Source: Cacajao melanocephalus | Taxonomy: Eukaryota; Chordata; Mammalia; Primates; Pitheciidae | Reading direction: 5' to 3' | DNA length: 64,000 nt | Assembly: GCA_963573385.1 (NCBI GenBank) | Contig: CAUYLG010065645.1 | Span: 46,480-110,479 of the forward strand | Shown here: positions 13,352-24,129 of the stretch, in pieces | How positions within the stretch are numbered: position 1 is the stretch's first letter | Layout of the letters: every line of letters begins with the position of its first letter | Translations under genes and position numbers: made by a program | The notes under the pieces: generated by a model | The model's database searches: none | What the model saw: only the letters and a program-made list of their open reading frames with translations | Told to the model about the DNA's origin: nothing

Positions 13352-13505
13352 TTTTTTTTAACTAAATGGCAGGCTTTATTCAGATTTCTCTAGTTTTTAC
13401 ATGTACAATTTTTGAGAGTGTGTATTTGACATTTTATTGCATGTATAGATTCCTGTAATTGCCATCACAATCAGAATACAGAACTGATCCATTAATACTA
13501 AGAAA
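13352..13505 (-). repeat. Old L1M 3' fragment
   Basis: The motif 'tttattgcatgtatagattcctgtaa... cacaatcagaatacagaactg' resembles old L1M 3' UTR sequence in inverted context. Short and diverged. Confidence 0.45.
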
Positions 13506-13880
13506 CAATTTCTTTGCTCTTTTTTTAAGTATACATATTTTATTGTACTTTAGGTTTTGGGGTACACTTGTAGAACATGCAGGATTGTTGCATAGGTACA
13601 TACATGGCAATGTGGTTTGCTGCTTCCATCCTCCCATCACCTATAACTGGCATTTCTCCCCATATAATGCCTCCCCAACCTCCCTACCCCCTGCTGTCCC
13701 TCCCCTAGTCCCCACCAAGAGACCCTAGTGTGTGATGCTCACCTCCCTGTGTCCATGTGTTCTCATTGTTCAACACCCACCTATGAGTGAGAACATGTGG
13801 TGTTTGATTTTCTGTTCTTGTGTCAGTTTGCTGAGAATGATTGTTTCCAGATTCATTCATGCCCTTACAAAGGACACAAC
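13506..13880 (-). mobile_element. 5'-truncated L1 3' end, minus orientation
   Basis: Reading the reverse strand gives the classical L1P 3' UTR, including the reverse complements of 'ccctgtgtccatgtgttctc', 'gagtgagaacatgtggtg' and 'ttgtgcaggtttgttacata'-like motifs. It is truncated at 'ccttacaaaggacac', so only about 370 bp remain. It abuts the purine tract. Confidence 0.88.
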
Positions 13881-14170
13881 GGAAGGGAGGGACGGAAAGG
13901 AGGAAGGGAGGGAGGGAAAGGAAGAAGGGAGGGAGGGAAAGGAAGAAGGGAGGGAGGAAGGAAGGAAAGGAGGGAGAGAGGAGGGAAGGAAGGAAAGGAG
14001 GGAGAGAGGAGGGATGGAAGGAAGGAAGGAAAAAGGAAGGAAGGGAGGGAGGGAGGCAGGGAGGAAGAGAGGGATGGAGGGAGGGAGGGAGGGAAGGAGG
14101 GAGGGAGGGAGGGAGAGAAGGGGAAAGAAAGTAAGAAGGAAATAAAATAATAAGAAATGAAAGAAAGATA
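13881..14170 (+). repeat. Purine-only GGAA/GGGA tract, about 280 bp
   Basis: This is almost pure purine on the plus strand, with units ggaa, ggga, gaaa and gaga in imperfect tandem, and very few pyrimidines (single c or t at about 14056 and 14072). Overlapping long open frames on both strands, rich in Gly/Arg/Glu/Lys or Ser/Pro/Leu, are artefacts of composition. Such tracts can adopt triplex structures, and GGAA arrays can bind ETS-family factors. Confidence 0.95.
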
Positions 14171-14613
14171 ACAAAGCCATCTTAACCCCTATCTGCCAAC
14201 ATACTTACAACTCAATAGGAACCAAACAACAAACAAATAAAAATTGGACAAAACATTTTAAGACACTATATAAAAATACTCATTTAAAGATTTAAAGATT
14301 CTCATAATTAGTCATTAGAAAAACAGAAAATAAAACCACTACACATCAACTGCAATGGCTAAAACAAAGTAAAACACACACAAAATTTACAATACCAAAT
14401 GAAGACAAATATGCAAAAACAATTGGAACTGTCACATATTGTTGGTTGAAATGAAAAACAGTATAATCACTACGCCAAAAGAGTTTGGAAGTTTCTTAGA
14501 AATTGAAACATATCTTTGTTATACTACCCAGCAATCCCACTCTAAGTATTTACACAAGAGAAATAAAAATGTACGTTCACACAGAGACCTGTATATTAAT
14601 GTTTATAGAAGCT

Positions 14614-15080
14614 GTGTTAGTTTTCTACAGCTGACATAACAAATACTCCAAACTTGACAACTTAAAACAGTGGAAATTTTTTGTCTCACAGTTATGGATG
14701 CCAGAAGTTATGGATTGCAAGGTGCTGTCAGGGCTGGCTCCTCCTGGAAGTTCTAAAAAAGAATCCCTTCCATTCCTCTCTACTAGCTTCTGGTGACTAT
14801 TGGTAATCCTTAGTTAGCATTCCTTGACTTGTGACACATTATTGGATCTCTGCATTCGTCTTTACATAGTCTTTTCCCCTCTGTGTCACCGTGTGTTCGT
14901 TTCTTCCGTATTTCATAGAAGGACATCGTCATTGATTCATGACCCACCCTAATTCAACATGATCTTATTTCAAGATTCTTACCTGAATTATATCTGCAAA
15001 GACCCTTATTTGAAATAAAGTCATATCCTGAAGTTCCAGGTGGACATATCTTTTGGAAGGCCATCATTCAACCCTCTATA
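14614..15080 (-). mobile_element. MaLR (MLT1/MST-type) solo LTR, minus orientation
   Basis: The forward sequence starts 'tgttagttttctacagctga' and ends 'attcaaccctctata', which is the reverse complement of a MaLR LTR. The internal 'gtctcacagttatgga' and 'gcaaagacccttatttgaaataa' blocks agree. It is inserted in L1, whose sequence is recognisable on both sides ('gtttatagaag' and 'gaaggtttgttaatataacc'). Confidence 0.8.
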
Positions 15081-15849
15081 GAAGGTTTGTTAATATAACC
15101 AAAACTGGAAAAGCCCAATATCCTTCAACTGGTGCAGGGATAAAAAAATTTACAGAACACCTCACTACTTGGCAATAAAGCAAAATGAACTACTAATGCA
15201 TGTAACAAAAAGGACATATCAGAAAGGCCTTATGCTAAGTGAAAAGTTCCAGATATGAAAACCTACATATACTATGATTTCATCTATATTACATCTGAGA
15301 AAGGCTAAAAACTGATTTTTTTAAGACAAAAATTAGATCAGTAGTTTCCAGGGATTGGGGTGACAGATGAAAATTGACATAAGAGCAACCTTTCTGGGGT
15401 GATGAAAATGATCAATAATTTAATTGTTTTTGTAATTACATATGTATATATTTGCCAGTGTTCATAATAGTTTAGGCCAATCAATGCTCAAGCGAAGGAG
15501 AGTCTACTAAATTAAGTAAGCAATGAGAAGATACTGAAATTTTGAGCAAAAATGTTAATCATCTTAATATTAGAAAGAAAATTGTATTCATAGGATGATT
15601 CGGGACATGCAAAGCCAAAAGGGAAGGAGATCAGTTTTAGGAATCTGAGCAGAAAATGTCAGCCTGGATGCCTCTTGAGGCAGAGGCATTGGGAAGTAAA
15701 CACTGTCAGGAGACACAGCCACTCAGATATCTAATAGGAATCTCAAATTTACCATAGCCAAAACAAAAGCCTAATCTCTCTCAAATGTGCTTCTCCCACA
15801 ATCTATCCCATCTCAAGAAAGAGCAACATGACTATTCCAGTTGCTCTGA

Positions 15850-16500
15850 TACAAAACACAGGAGTCATCTTTGACTTTATCTCTCACTCCCACATCTCCA
15901 TTCATCAGAAAATCCTGCAAGCTCCATCTTTAATATTGATTCAATCTCATTGTCCATAACTTCATTGAAAGCATCCAGGTCTAAGATTCCAGCAACACTC
16001 TATTAATTTTTGCAATTGCTCTTTAACTGATCTTCTGCTCTTGTCTTTATCCTCTCAGTTTTTCCTCCATTTCTCACCACAGTCATCCTTTTAAAACATA
16101 AATCAGATTATTTAACTTTTCTGTGAAAAAGCCTCCAATGCTTTTCCGTCTTTCTCATAAAATCCAAAGTCTTACAATAGCCTTGAAGGACCCTAGATAA
16201 TTTGGTCTTCTAGTTCTCCTGACCTTTTCTCTTACTACTCTTCTTCTAGTTTAATCTCTTTCAGCCATACTGGTCACGTCATTGTTCTTTGAGCATGAAC
16301 AGAAATGCTCCTGTTTCAAGGCTTTTATACCTATTATTCTCTGGATTGGTCTAGCTATTCTTCCAGATAGATGAAAGGTTCACTCCCTCACTTCCTTTAG
16401 TGTTTATTAAAATATTATCTCTACATGACTACCCTATTTAAAATTGCACTCCTCATATACCAAGCTCTCTTTATTCTTTTTCCCAACTTATTTTTTCTTA
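15850..16500 (+). repeat. L2 LINE fragment
   Basis: Carries ordered L2 motifs: 'tcatctttgacttt... cccacatctcc', 'aatcagattatttaact', 'ccagccatactgg'-like, 'ttcactccctcactt', 'accctatttaaaattgca'. Diverged. The stretch 16500-16800 shows no repeat or gene I recognise. Confidence 0.75.
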
Positions 16501-16800
16501 ATATTTTCCCTTATCTGAGATAACATATTACATACATAAGAATAATGTGCATTATATGTCATTGAATTTCATTGATTCAAAGATGCAGAAATTTACATTT
16601 ATAGAACATTTTAATATCTCTGAAATGAAAATGACTCACAATGGATGGAGTCTTATTTTAAGTGGTAGCATTTTTTATGATGATACTTGAAAAAATTATG
16701 TATTTAAAAATCATTAGCAACTTAAATTAAATATTCAATTAAATATGGCAAAATATTTCTTGTTTATTTCTCCCCATGATAAGACAAATTCTCAGGGTGG

Positions 16801-17190
16801 TGCCATGTTTTGAATGTGTTCCTTTCAAAATTCATGTTGAAACTTAATCCCCATTTTGATAGTATTAAGAGACGGGTTCTTTTGAGAAGTGATTAAGTTA
16901 TGAGGGCTCTGCCTTCATGAATGGAATAATGTATTCTAAAAGGGCCAGAAGGAACTAGCTCAGGCTTTTTTGCTCTTCTGCCTTTTGCCATACAAGGAAA
17001 AGGTCATAGAATGAGTAAAGAGGCACCATCTTGGAAGCAGAGAACAGGGCCCTCACCAGAAACTTAACCTGCTGATGCCTAGATTTTGAACTCCCCTGCC
17101 TTCAAAACTGTGAGAAATGAATTTCTATTATTTATCAATTACCCAGTTTTTGATATTCTGTTATGGCATCACAAATGAACTAAGACTGAA
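16801..17190 (+). mobile_element. MaLR (MST/MLT1-type) solo LTR, plus orientation
   Basis: Starts 'tgccatgttttgaatgtgtt' and runs through 'gaaacttaatccccattttg', 'tatgagggctctgccttcat', 'tgagaaatgaatttctatt' to 'gaactaagactga'. This is the full motif order of a MaLR LTR. No internal retroviral sequence accompanies it. Bases 17190-17815 hold no recognisable feature. Confidence 0.85.
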
Positions 17191-17814
17191 AGATATTTGT
17201 CTTTCTTGTTTACTGCTATATCCCAATATCCTAGAATTGTGCCCAGATAATAGTAAGTGTTCAATAAATGTTCATCCAATAGATATTGAATATTAAATGA
17301 ATAAATGAATGAATAGTGACTATTGAAGAGGAAGATACAGAGGATGTATGTGGTAATGGCTTGGATGGAGGGAGTAATAGTACGTGTGACAGTAAGGCTT
17401 AATGTAAGTCCTGAAGACTAGACATTGGAATATAGGGGAAAACAGTTAAAAATAATAGGGAAATTGGGATAAAAAGCTTCCCTGTGGTTGAACAAGGAGA
17501 AAAGAATTTTGTGTGGATAGTGTTGCGTTGGAAATCTGGGGCTAGAATTTAAACAAAAAGTAAAGTTATGAGGATCAATGTCATCTGCTCTGAAAGGGGA
17601 TGAAATGTAGAAGTGAATGGCACTCCAGGAGGTGTATAGCAAAAGAAGAAAAAAAGGAGAGAAATAAAATCATGCTGAATAGCCACTGTTATTACAAGAA
17701 AAAAGGGAAATGACCTGGTGAATAATTCAGAGATTGATCAGAAAAGAAGGAATAGGATGAAGTGAGATAAGACAAAATCTCACTTTGTCAAAATGATCTC
17801 TGCATTACTAATTC

Positions 17815-18115
17815 TGTTTTGATTAATAAGTGCCTGCTTACCCTTCAAAGCCAGACTTCATAATTATGCCCTTTTTGGATGCTTCTCCGACTCTCTCTTC
17901 ACTCCTCACATAACAACCCTCTCTCCTGTTTTGTTGCTTCTTTCCTTCTTTGATAGTAGAATTTTCATAATATATACTAGTCCGTTATTTTGGATTAGTC
18001 TTTCCAGTTCTTTGGAATTTTCTTGGGGGTGGGGCCACATCTTGGCCATTTCTGTAGCACTGTCGCCTAGTACACTGCTTGGAAAATAACAGAACTGAAT
18101 GAATGGTTGCTGAAT
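17815..18115 (+). repeat. L2 LINE 3' fragment
   Basis: Matches the L2 3' end order ('cttcaaagccagac... ggatgcttctc... tagtacactgcttggaaaataa... gaatgaatggttgctgaat'). No gene is seen between 18115 and 18630. Confidence 0.7.
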
Positions 18116-18629
18116 AAAGTATTAGAAGGATAAGCAACTCTTTGTGGTAAGCAGATTGCATATTTTCATCCCATTTAATAAAGGCAGAATTAAAGTGTGA
18201 AGAATTGATTATTCTGGGCCTGATAGAAGTAGATGATGCTCAAAATGGGTAATTTGATGAGCAGTTGGTTAGTAACAAGACTGCTTAAAAGGAATGGACA
18301 GCTGTAGAGGAACCACAAAGTTTAGAGCACACCCCTGTGGATTGCTGGTTACAAGAACCTGGAGAAACAAATTCTGATAAAAAGAAGTCAGTCTGTACAG
18401 GAGCAATGACCCTCTGGCAAGGTAATTAGCCAGCCCTTGGTGATCCTGCAGGGAGAGATCCAACCACATTCACTTCTTTCACTGTATGTCTCTTATGGGT
18501 TATCCCCTCTTGTGAAACCCAGCTGAGAGCCAGAAGGCAAGGAAGCACAAGCAGTTCATAGAGGTAGGTTTCCCAAGACAAAATTGGGTAAAAAGCAGAG
18601 GTGTCACCGAAGGGGAAAGGCAAAATATT

Positions 18630-18745
18630 CAGAAGAGATGTCAAGTGACTTTTCCAAAGTCACTTTAGCTCATAACTGACAAAATCAGAATTCAAATTCA
18701 GATCTTCTGGCTCTAAACCTAATTATATTTTCATTACAATATGTA
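18630..18745 (-). repeat. MIR SINE fragment, minus orientation
   Basis: Resembles the reverse MIR core ('tgacttttccaaagtcac... ggctctaaaccta'). Confidence 0.6.
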
Positions 18746-18899
18746 ACTAGCTTGTCTAAATGCTATATAGAGACTAAATATTATGATAGGGCCTGAGAAA
18801 ATTTCACTAACTATGAGTTGTATTTTTAAGACAATAGTTACATCAATTTAAATGATTTTATGAAATAAAGGGGATTACTTTTTTAAAAAAAGAAACCGA

Positions 18900-19085
18900 C
18901 AGGCTAAATTCACTGGTCACTTGTTTTTGTAAACCCAGTTTTATTGGAATACAGACACACATTTGTTGATATGTTGTCCATGGTTGCCTATGTACTATAA
19001 TTCAAAGTTGAGTTAATTAGGACTGATATCATACGGCATACAAAGCCTGACGTATTTTCTATATAACTCTTTCCAAACAAACAAA
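18900..19085 (-). repeat. hAT-type DNA transposon remnant
   Basis: The sequence 'ttgtaaacccagttttattggaa... gttgtccatggttgcctatg... ggcatacaaagcctgacgta' matches a common non-autonomous hAT/MER element whose complement contains 'ccaataaaact'. The subfamily is not assigned. It ends in an A-rich stretch just before the first of three hairpins. Confidence 0.65.
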
Positions 19086-19131
19086 AAAAAAATTACAACT
19101 CCCTGCTTTACAGGAGAAGAGTTGAGGCTGT

Positions 19132-19175
19132 TTTTATCCCTGAACTTACCATTCTTGGTAAGTTCAGGGATAAAA
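19132..19175. repeat. Perfect 20-bp inverted repeat, 4-bp loop (hairpin 1)
   Basis: Left arm 19132-19151 (ttttatccctgaacttacca) is the exact reverse complement of right arm 19156-19175, with a loop of ttct. No known repeat or gene explains it. It has the geometry of a template-switch product or an RNA hairpin. Confidence 0.95.
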
Positions 19176-19204
19176 TCCACAGAAGAGGAAAAGCAGCTTA
19201 GTGT

Positions 19205-19400
19205 AGCATTATGACCATCAGAGTTGGTAGACTAGTTTGAGTTTTACCTCCACAGTTTACTAACTGTATGACTGTGAGTAAGTGATTTAGTCACTTTTCT
19301 AAATGAAGAAATTAAGCTTTAATTTCTTCATTTAGAAAATATAGTTTAATAATAATATAAGGCTATTGTGAAGATTAAGTGACACAATGTAGGCATTCCA
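19205..19400 (+). repeat. MIR SINE, plus orientation
   Basis: Follows the MIR consensus ('gactagtttgagtttta', 'ctgtatgactgtgagtaag', 'tttcttcatttagaaaata', 'ggctattgtgaagattaa'). It is interrupted by an extra reverse-complement block that forms hairpin 2. Confidence 0.7.
19295..19339. repeat. Perfect 21-bp inverted repeat, 3-bp loop, within MIR (hairpin 2)
   Basis: Left arm 19295-19315 (ttttctaaatgaagaaatta + a) is the exact reverse complement of right arm 19319-19339, with loop gct. The right arm is the natural MIR sequence. The left arm is extra relative to MIR, so it looks like a reverse-complement copy inserted beside its template. Confidence 0.95.
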
Positions 19401-19893
19401 GAAATCCCAAATCTTGTTATTGTGACTCAGTTGCTTTGTGGGATGAAGAAATAATAATAGTTAGGAATCATAAAGTATTACACATATTATTTTAAGAAAG
19501 AAAGTTTTGATTTCTATGGTAGCAAATTGTAAAAACATATTAAATTACAGTGTTATTATATTTTGTTATGCCAAGGATTAGCAGATGAGTTCATAAGAAA
19601 TAAACCCCATTCCATTATGGTAATCTTATCAAGGAGTTAAACAAAGAGAAGTAAACAACTTGTATAATAACATAGACACAAAGAAGTAAACAACAGTACT
19701 GTGATGTACAAAGACTTGGTCATAAACTTGGACTGTTCTGGTGTATGTCCTCCTTGCTGAGGTCTACTTTTTTATGCAATTCCCATGTTTTCTGAAAGAA
19801 TCCCAACAGTTGTCACGTCAATCCAAGAAGTCATTAATACTATATCATCCATCACAAGCCAAACCCTACTGAGGAAATAAAATCATCTTATCA

Positions 19894-19940
19894 TTGTCCA
19901 AGGAGAATATGTGATATGACCACATATTCTCCTTGGACAA
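19894..19940. repeat. Perfect 20-bp inverted repeat, 7-bp loop (hairpin 3)
   Basis: Left arm 19894-19913 (ttgtccaaggagaatatgtg) pairs exactly with right arm 19921-19940, loop atatgac. It is the third such structure in 810 bp. It lies in sequence I cannot assign to any repeat. Bases 19941-20865 contain no gene or repeat I recognise. Confidence 0.95.
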
Positions 19941-20865
19941 GGGCATTGATATAACCACTTTCTCCTCTATCCCTAGACAAGGCAATTGGTCCCCTGCTTA
20001 AGAGCTTATGTGTTAAGGTTTTACAATTGTTTTCTAATTATGCTGTTGATGGATTGATGGGACCTGGCATATGCTATTCCAACTACTGGTCATTGAACCT
20101 TTTCAAAGAGCTGGATATTAAGGTAGGAGGTAAGCTTGGGCAAGTCACAGAGTTCAGATCAATCAATCAAGTGACCAATTCTGTGTTTGAACTCCCTCAA
20201 CACACCAATAAATGAATAGCATATGAATTCGCTGTCAAGTAATAGGCAAGTAGAAAAACATGAATGGTTTGATAGATAGAGGACTTCTTTTGGTCATTCG
20301 ATTATCTCCTCTAGGAATGCCTCTGGTGTTAAGTCCTGTGCTCTTTGAATTATGGAGACAGAACACTTTCTTATTTCTAGCTGAGCTTTCTGGAGATGTA
20401 AAGTGCTTATCACAGTGCCAGTACTTAGAAAAGAATAAACATTCAATACATTGTACCAATTATCTTGACAGAGAAAGCTAAAGATATTAAAAAGCAGCCT
20501 AGACAATGCTATGGGGACAATCGGAGGGAGGAAAAAATGTTCTACGATGAGAAGTCTTGTATTGGACCTTTCAATACAACTAAGAATTAGCAGGTAAAGG
20601 AGATGGAGAAAGAGAGGAAGGATATTTGTTGGTTCTGTTTTGCCGCTGAAAGGCATTATATAACTCACTGAGCAGAATGTGCCTTGAATAGAATACCTAA
20701 TGCTTAATCCTCATATCTGAGATCATCTGTCCAAGCAGTGAACACTCAACAAAGACCTTACCTGCTACTTATTCCCAGAACAAGGGCCACTCAGGGAAGA
20801 GATGGCACTTAGCCAATTACTACATTGTTTCATTTATTTAAAATACTTTATTATAGAGAAGGGTG

Positions 20866-20969
20866 TTAGTCCATTTGCATTGCTGTAAAGGAATACTGGA
20901 GACTGGGTAACGTATAAAGAAAATGGGTTCATTTGACTCAGTGTTCTGCAGGTTGTACAGGCATGGCAG
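20866..20969 (-). mobile_element. MaLR (THE1/MST-type) LTR, first part, minus orientation
   Basis: 'tgttagtccatttgcattgc... gagactgggtaacgtataaag' through 'gttctgcaggttgtacaggcatgg' is the reverse of a THE1/MST LTR 3' end. It is interrupted at 'catggcag' by a 2.37-kb ERV and resumes at 23338. Confidence 0.85.
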
Positions 20970-21207
20970 TGAGGCAGAATAGGTGAGTCCCAACATTGAC
21001 ATCATGAGACCTTAAACTTAGTTTAAGCAATGTGGGAGTAAAAATCTAAAATCCAAAATAAGGTTACATATCAAGAAAAACCAAGAACATAGACTCAAGC
21101 TATATTCGGATACAATATGTCTCTCAAAGACCTAAAAGACAAAACACTTTAGCCTCAGGCCACAGTAAGAGTCAGAGTTGGAGGAGAAAAATTCACAGGA
21201 GCTGACA

Positions 21208-21248
21208 AAAACAAAACAAAACAAAACAAAACAAAACAAAACAAAAAA
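21208..21248 (+). repeat. (AAAAC)n microsatellite
   Basis: Tandem acaaa/aaaac pentamers, about eight units, inside the ERV remnant. Confidence 0.95.
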
Positions 21249-22843
21249 ACACTGAAGGATAGAGACATCATCCCAGTCCTTCTTATAGGGAAAAAGAGCT
21301 GAAAGCAGCAAGACACAGCAACAGTTAAATCTCTGAGATACAAATCCAAGAAGTTTTAAAAGAAACTATTATAACATTACCAGAAATATTTCTGATAATT
21401 TAACAAATAAATAACTTAAGGAAATCTGTTTTCCATATGTACACATCCTAGTGGTGGACCCTCTGGGATGCTAGTCACTGTCCCCATGTCTAACAGGGAT
21501 TGTTACTGGACACAGAAGCTTTTTCTAACTATAGCAAGAGGGAAAGCAACTGGGACTTTGCTATTTTTCCCTTTTAGATTCTCATTTCCTACAGAGAACA
21601 TGCAAGTATGGGTAGCAAGTCATTACAAAACCGGATTATAAGTGTTTGCTAGTGAATGAAATATCACAAAAAAAGTATTTTTATTAAGCAAAGCAAGGAA
21701 GCAAAAGTGCAAATGAAATGACACTAAGGAAAAAAAAATCTGTTACAGAAAATAACTTTAGGGCAGAAAATAAGAAAAGGCAAGACCAAGATTACACTAG
21801 GGTAGGCCCATAGTTCCCCGGAACCCACAGTTCTGGGGAAACGCCAGTGCCAAAAACCTGGTAGCACTCAGATGGCAGCCAAAAATATCAAATGCCAAAA
21901 AACCCACTGTGCCCAACTATCAGCCAAGGAGGATCCCCACACCAAATGCCAAAATCGCTGGAGCATCTGAGGAGCAGCCAATAGTGAACTCCAAAGGCCT
22001 GGTTAGTACCATAGAACAGCATGACTCTGGCATCTCAAGAGTCAGCATAACAAGGGCCTTTCACAACCCTGTGTCCTGCCTTAAACAATTGCCCAAATAC
22101 AGTTAACTAGAAGTCAAAGAAGAAAAACAAAACTGCAAACAAAACATACATTTTAGAACTGAAAATAAAATGGCTGGTGGAGCAATAAAATGAAGCCCAA
22201 GAAAAAGGACCAGGGGAAGGGGTGACAAGGACAGGCTTCAAATCATATAAGAATTTAAACTGACCACCTAGCCAGAAGCTTTATTCCCTGGTTCACCTGA
22301 TACTGAGAGAAGGGGATGAAGGGACATTCACCCATCCACAGGAGCCAAAATGGTGGCAAGCAATCTTCTATGTGGGACCTGGGTGAAGGTTGCTCTAGGT
22401 TCCCTCAGCCCAGGTGGGCTTCACTGCAATGCAGGGACCAGTGACCTGATAGCCTGCTGGCTGGATTGACAGCTCCCACATGAGGCAATGGCACTATGGC
22501 CACATGGCCATCCTCTCAGCTCTGCTACCTGCCAGGACAGATGATGGCTCTTGAAAGAGCCTTTGGCTAATGTTACAGCTTGGTAGCACCAACCACCATC
22601 TCACCATCTCTCACCAGTTGCCACTGATTGCCGTCTTTCCATCTCACCAATCACCACCTTTTGCTGTCTTGCCATCCCACAGACTTGATTGCCACTTCTT
22701 GCCTACTCTCTGACTGCCATTTGACTGTGTCTCACTGTCTGTCATTGTCTTGCCCCTTTGCCAATTGCCACCATTTTGCTGTCCCACCACCCCATCAGTT
22801 ACGGCCTCTCATTTGCTTTCTTCATTCCTTTGTGGTCACCAAA

Positions 22844-23337
22844 TGTTGCAGGACAGGCAAGCCCCAGAATTGGGAGAGTTCTTGACTTTAACCAGGAAAA
22901 ATGTCAAGTATGAGCTGGTAGTGTGAGACGGCAATCTTTCATTGAACGATACTGCTCCTTATGACCAGCTAACTGACAGGTAATATGCCCAGAGCAAATT
23001 TATGGGCTCGTGGCAATGTATAGGCTCTTGGTAAACCCACTTTCAATTATATGCAAATTAAGGGGCACGTCAACGCAAATTAAAAGGTAGGTTATTTAGA
23101 ACTTTCTAGGGAAAGGCAATAATTTTTGGGTCATTGCCACGGAAAGCAGTGTAAACAGTCACGGTACTGTTGGGAACAACATATACCAACGAGCAATGAG
23201 GGGAGGTAGGGATCACTTTGTTGTCATCTGCTGGTTCCTTCCTGCTGAGTTTCTTTACTTTATCCTGTCTGGACAAGATCCTGTTTTGGTCAGCAGAGTT
23301 GTGACTAAAAAACAAGTCCTGCTAGTCTCTTACCTCA
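22844..23337 (+). mobile_element. ERV1-like 3' LTR
   Basis: 494 bp from 'tgttgcaggacaggcaagcc' to 'ctcttacctca', with TG...CA ends. Internal motifs 'gagctggtagtgtgagacgg', 'tgggtcattgccacggaaag' and 'gatcctgttttggtcagcag' are typical of a class I ERV LTR I recognise in general form. Subfamily not assigned. Confidence 0.75.
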
Positions 23338-23622
23338 GCACCAGAATCTACTCAACTCGTGGTGAGGCCTCAGGGAGCTTACAATCATGGAAAAAGGTGA
23401 AGGTCAGGCCAGTGTATCACATAAGAGGGAGGCTGAGAGAGAGAGGATATAAATGCTAGGTTCTTTTAACAGCTGTGAGAACTCACTCATTACCACTATG
23501 AGGACAGCACCAAGTCATTCATGAGGGATTCACTTCTATGACCCAAACACCTCCCGCTACACCCATCTCCAGCATCTGAGGTCACATTTCAGTATGAGAT
23601 TTAAAGGATTCGAAACAGCTGA
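23338..23622 (-). mobile_element. MaLR (THE1/MST-type) LTR, second part, minus orientation
   Basis: Continues the LTR interrupted at 20969: 'gtggtgaggcctcagggag', 'cttacaatcatgg', 'gagaactcactcattacc', 'cattcatgagggattc', 'aaacacctcccgctac', 'catttcagtatgagattta'. Sequence between 23622 and 24130 shows an AT-rich microsatellite-like run near 23660-23700 and nothing else recognisable. Confidence 0.88.
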
Positions 23623-24129
23623 ACATGTCAAAGAGTATGTTATCTATATGGATTAACTAGTATATATATAATGTTACATATATTTTCATATATATATATT
23701 CCCCTTAGATATGGTAAATTAATATAAGTAACTTAATCATGAATACACACTTCAAAAGAAAATAGTTAACATCTGAAAGACTCTATTCAGAAGCCTACTT
23801 CAGAGGTAGTATAAAAACGAATAAAGTTTGGGAATCAGATGCCTAGAGTCATGAGAGTTCATTCTAAGACATGTCAGATCACAAAAGAAAACAGGGCTTT
23901 CTTTCCCACAGCCAGGCCTCATAAAGAGTGGAAAAATTCTGTAACTAGACGCTCATACAAGATATAAGGCATCTCGTGATGGCTGCTCTAGGGCTTCACT
24001 GAAACCATGGTCGACCACATAATTTCATTTCCTTTGTTCCAAGCACAACTAATTAACCATCTTTCTCTTTACATTTCTCAATATTATTAGACTCCTTCAG
24101 AAAAATGACCTAAAACTGATTGTGAGACA

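Larger units (their letters stand above)
12410..15450 (+). mobile_element. Second L1 LINE (ORF2 to 3' UTR), interrupted
   Basis: It starts in mid ORF2 ('aatggagtttatcccaggaatgcaaag') and runs to about 13350. It resumes at about 14170 with late ORF2 ('accactacacatcaac... ttggaactgtcacata') and continues past a MaLR insertion to a 3' UTR near 15340-15440 ('ggggtgatgaaaatg'). It is diverged, with many disabling changes. Interruptions are a minus-strand L1 3' end plus purine repeat (13352-14170) and an LTR (14614-15080). Its 5' boundary coincides exactly with the end of the solo LTR. Bases 15450-15850 hold nothing I recognise. Confidence 0.82.
20970..23337 (+). mobile_element. ERV1-like proviral remnant inserted in a MaLR LTR
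   Basis: This 2.37-kb insert splits a MaLR LTR. It begins TGAGGCAGAATAGG and ends TTACCTCA; flanking tetramers gcag and gcac fit a 4-bp target-site duplication with one change. The 3' end is a clear LTR (22844-23337). The left end resembles that LTR's start (CAG-A-AGG-AG-CCCA), so the 5' LTR is probably partly deleted. Between them is a degenerate internal region with no open gag, pol or env, including pyrimidine-rich 'caccatctcaccatctctc' repeats at 22590-22810. The provirus is defective; nothing in it is a supported gene. Family assignment is uncertain. Confidence 0.65.

Noticed and set aside
13732..14180. Four long overlapping open frames (97-137 codons) on both strands
   Set aside because: They lie in a homopurine repeat and an L1 3' end; residue runs of G/R/E/K or S/P/L reflect composition, with no domain or splice context.
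20294..20668. 124-codon minus-strand frame, one of the longest outside repeats
   Set aside because: No recognisable motif, AT-rich random-like composition, no promoter or splice signals; expected by chance in a window of this size.
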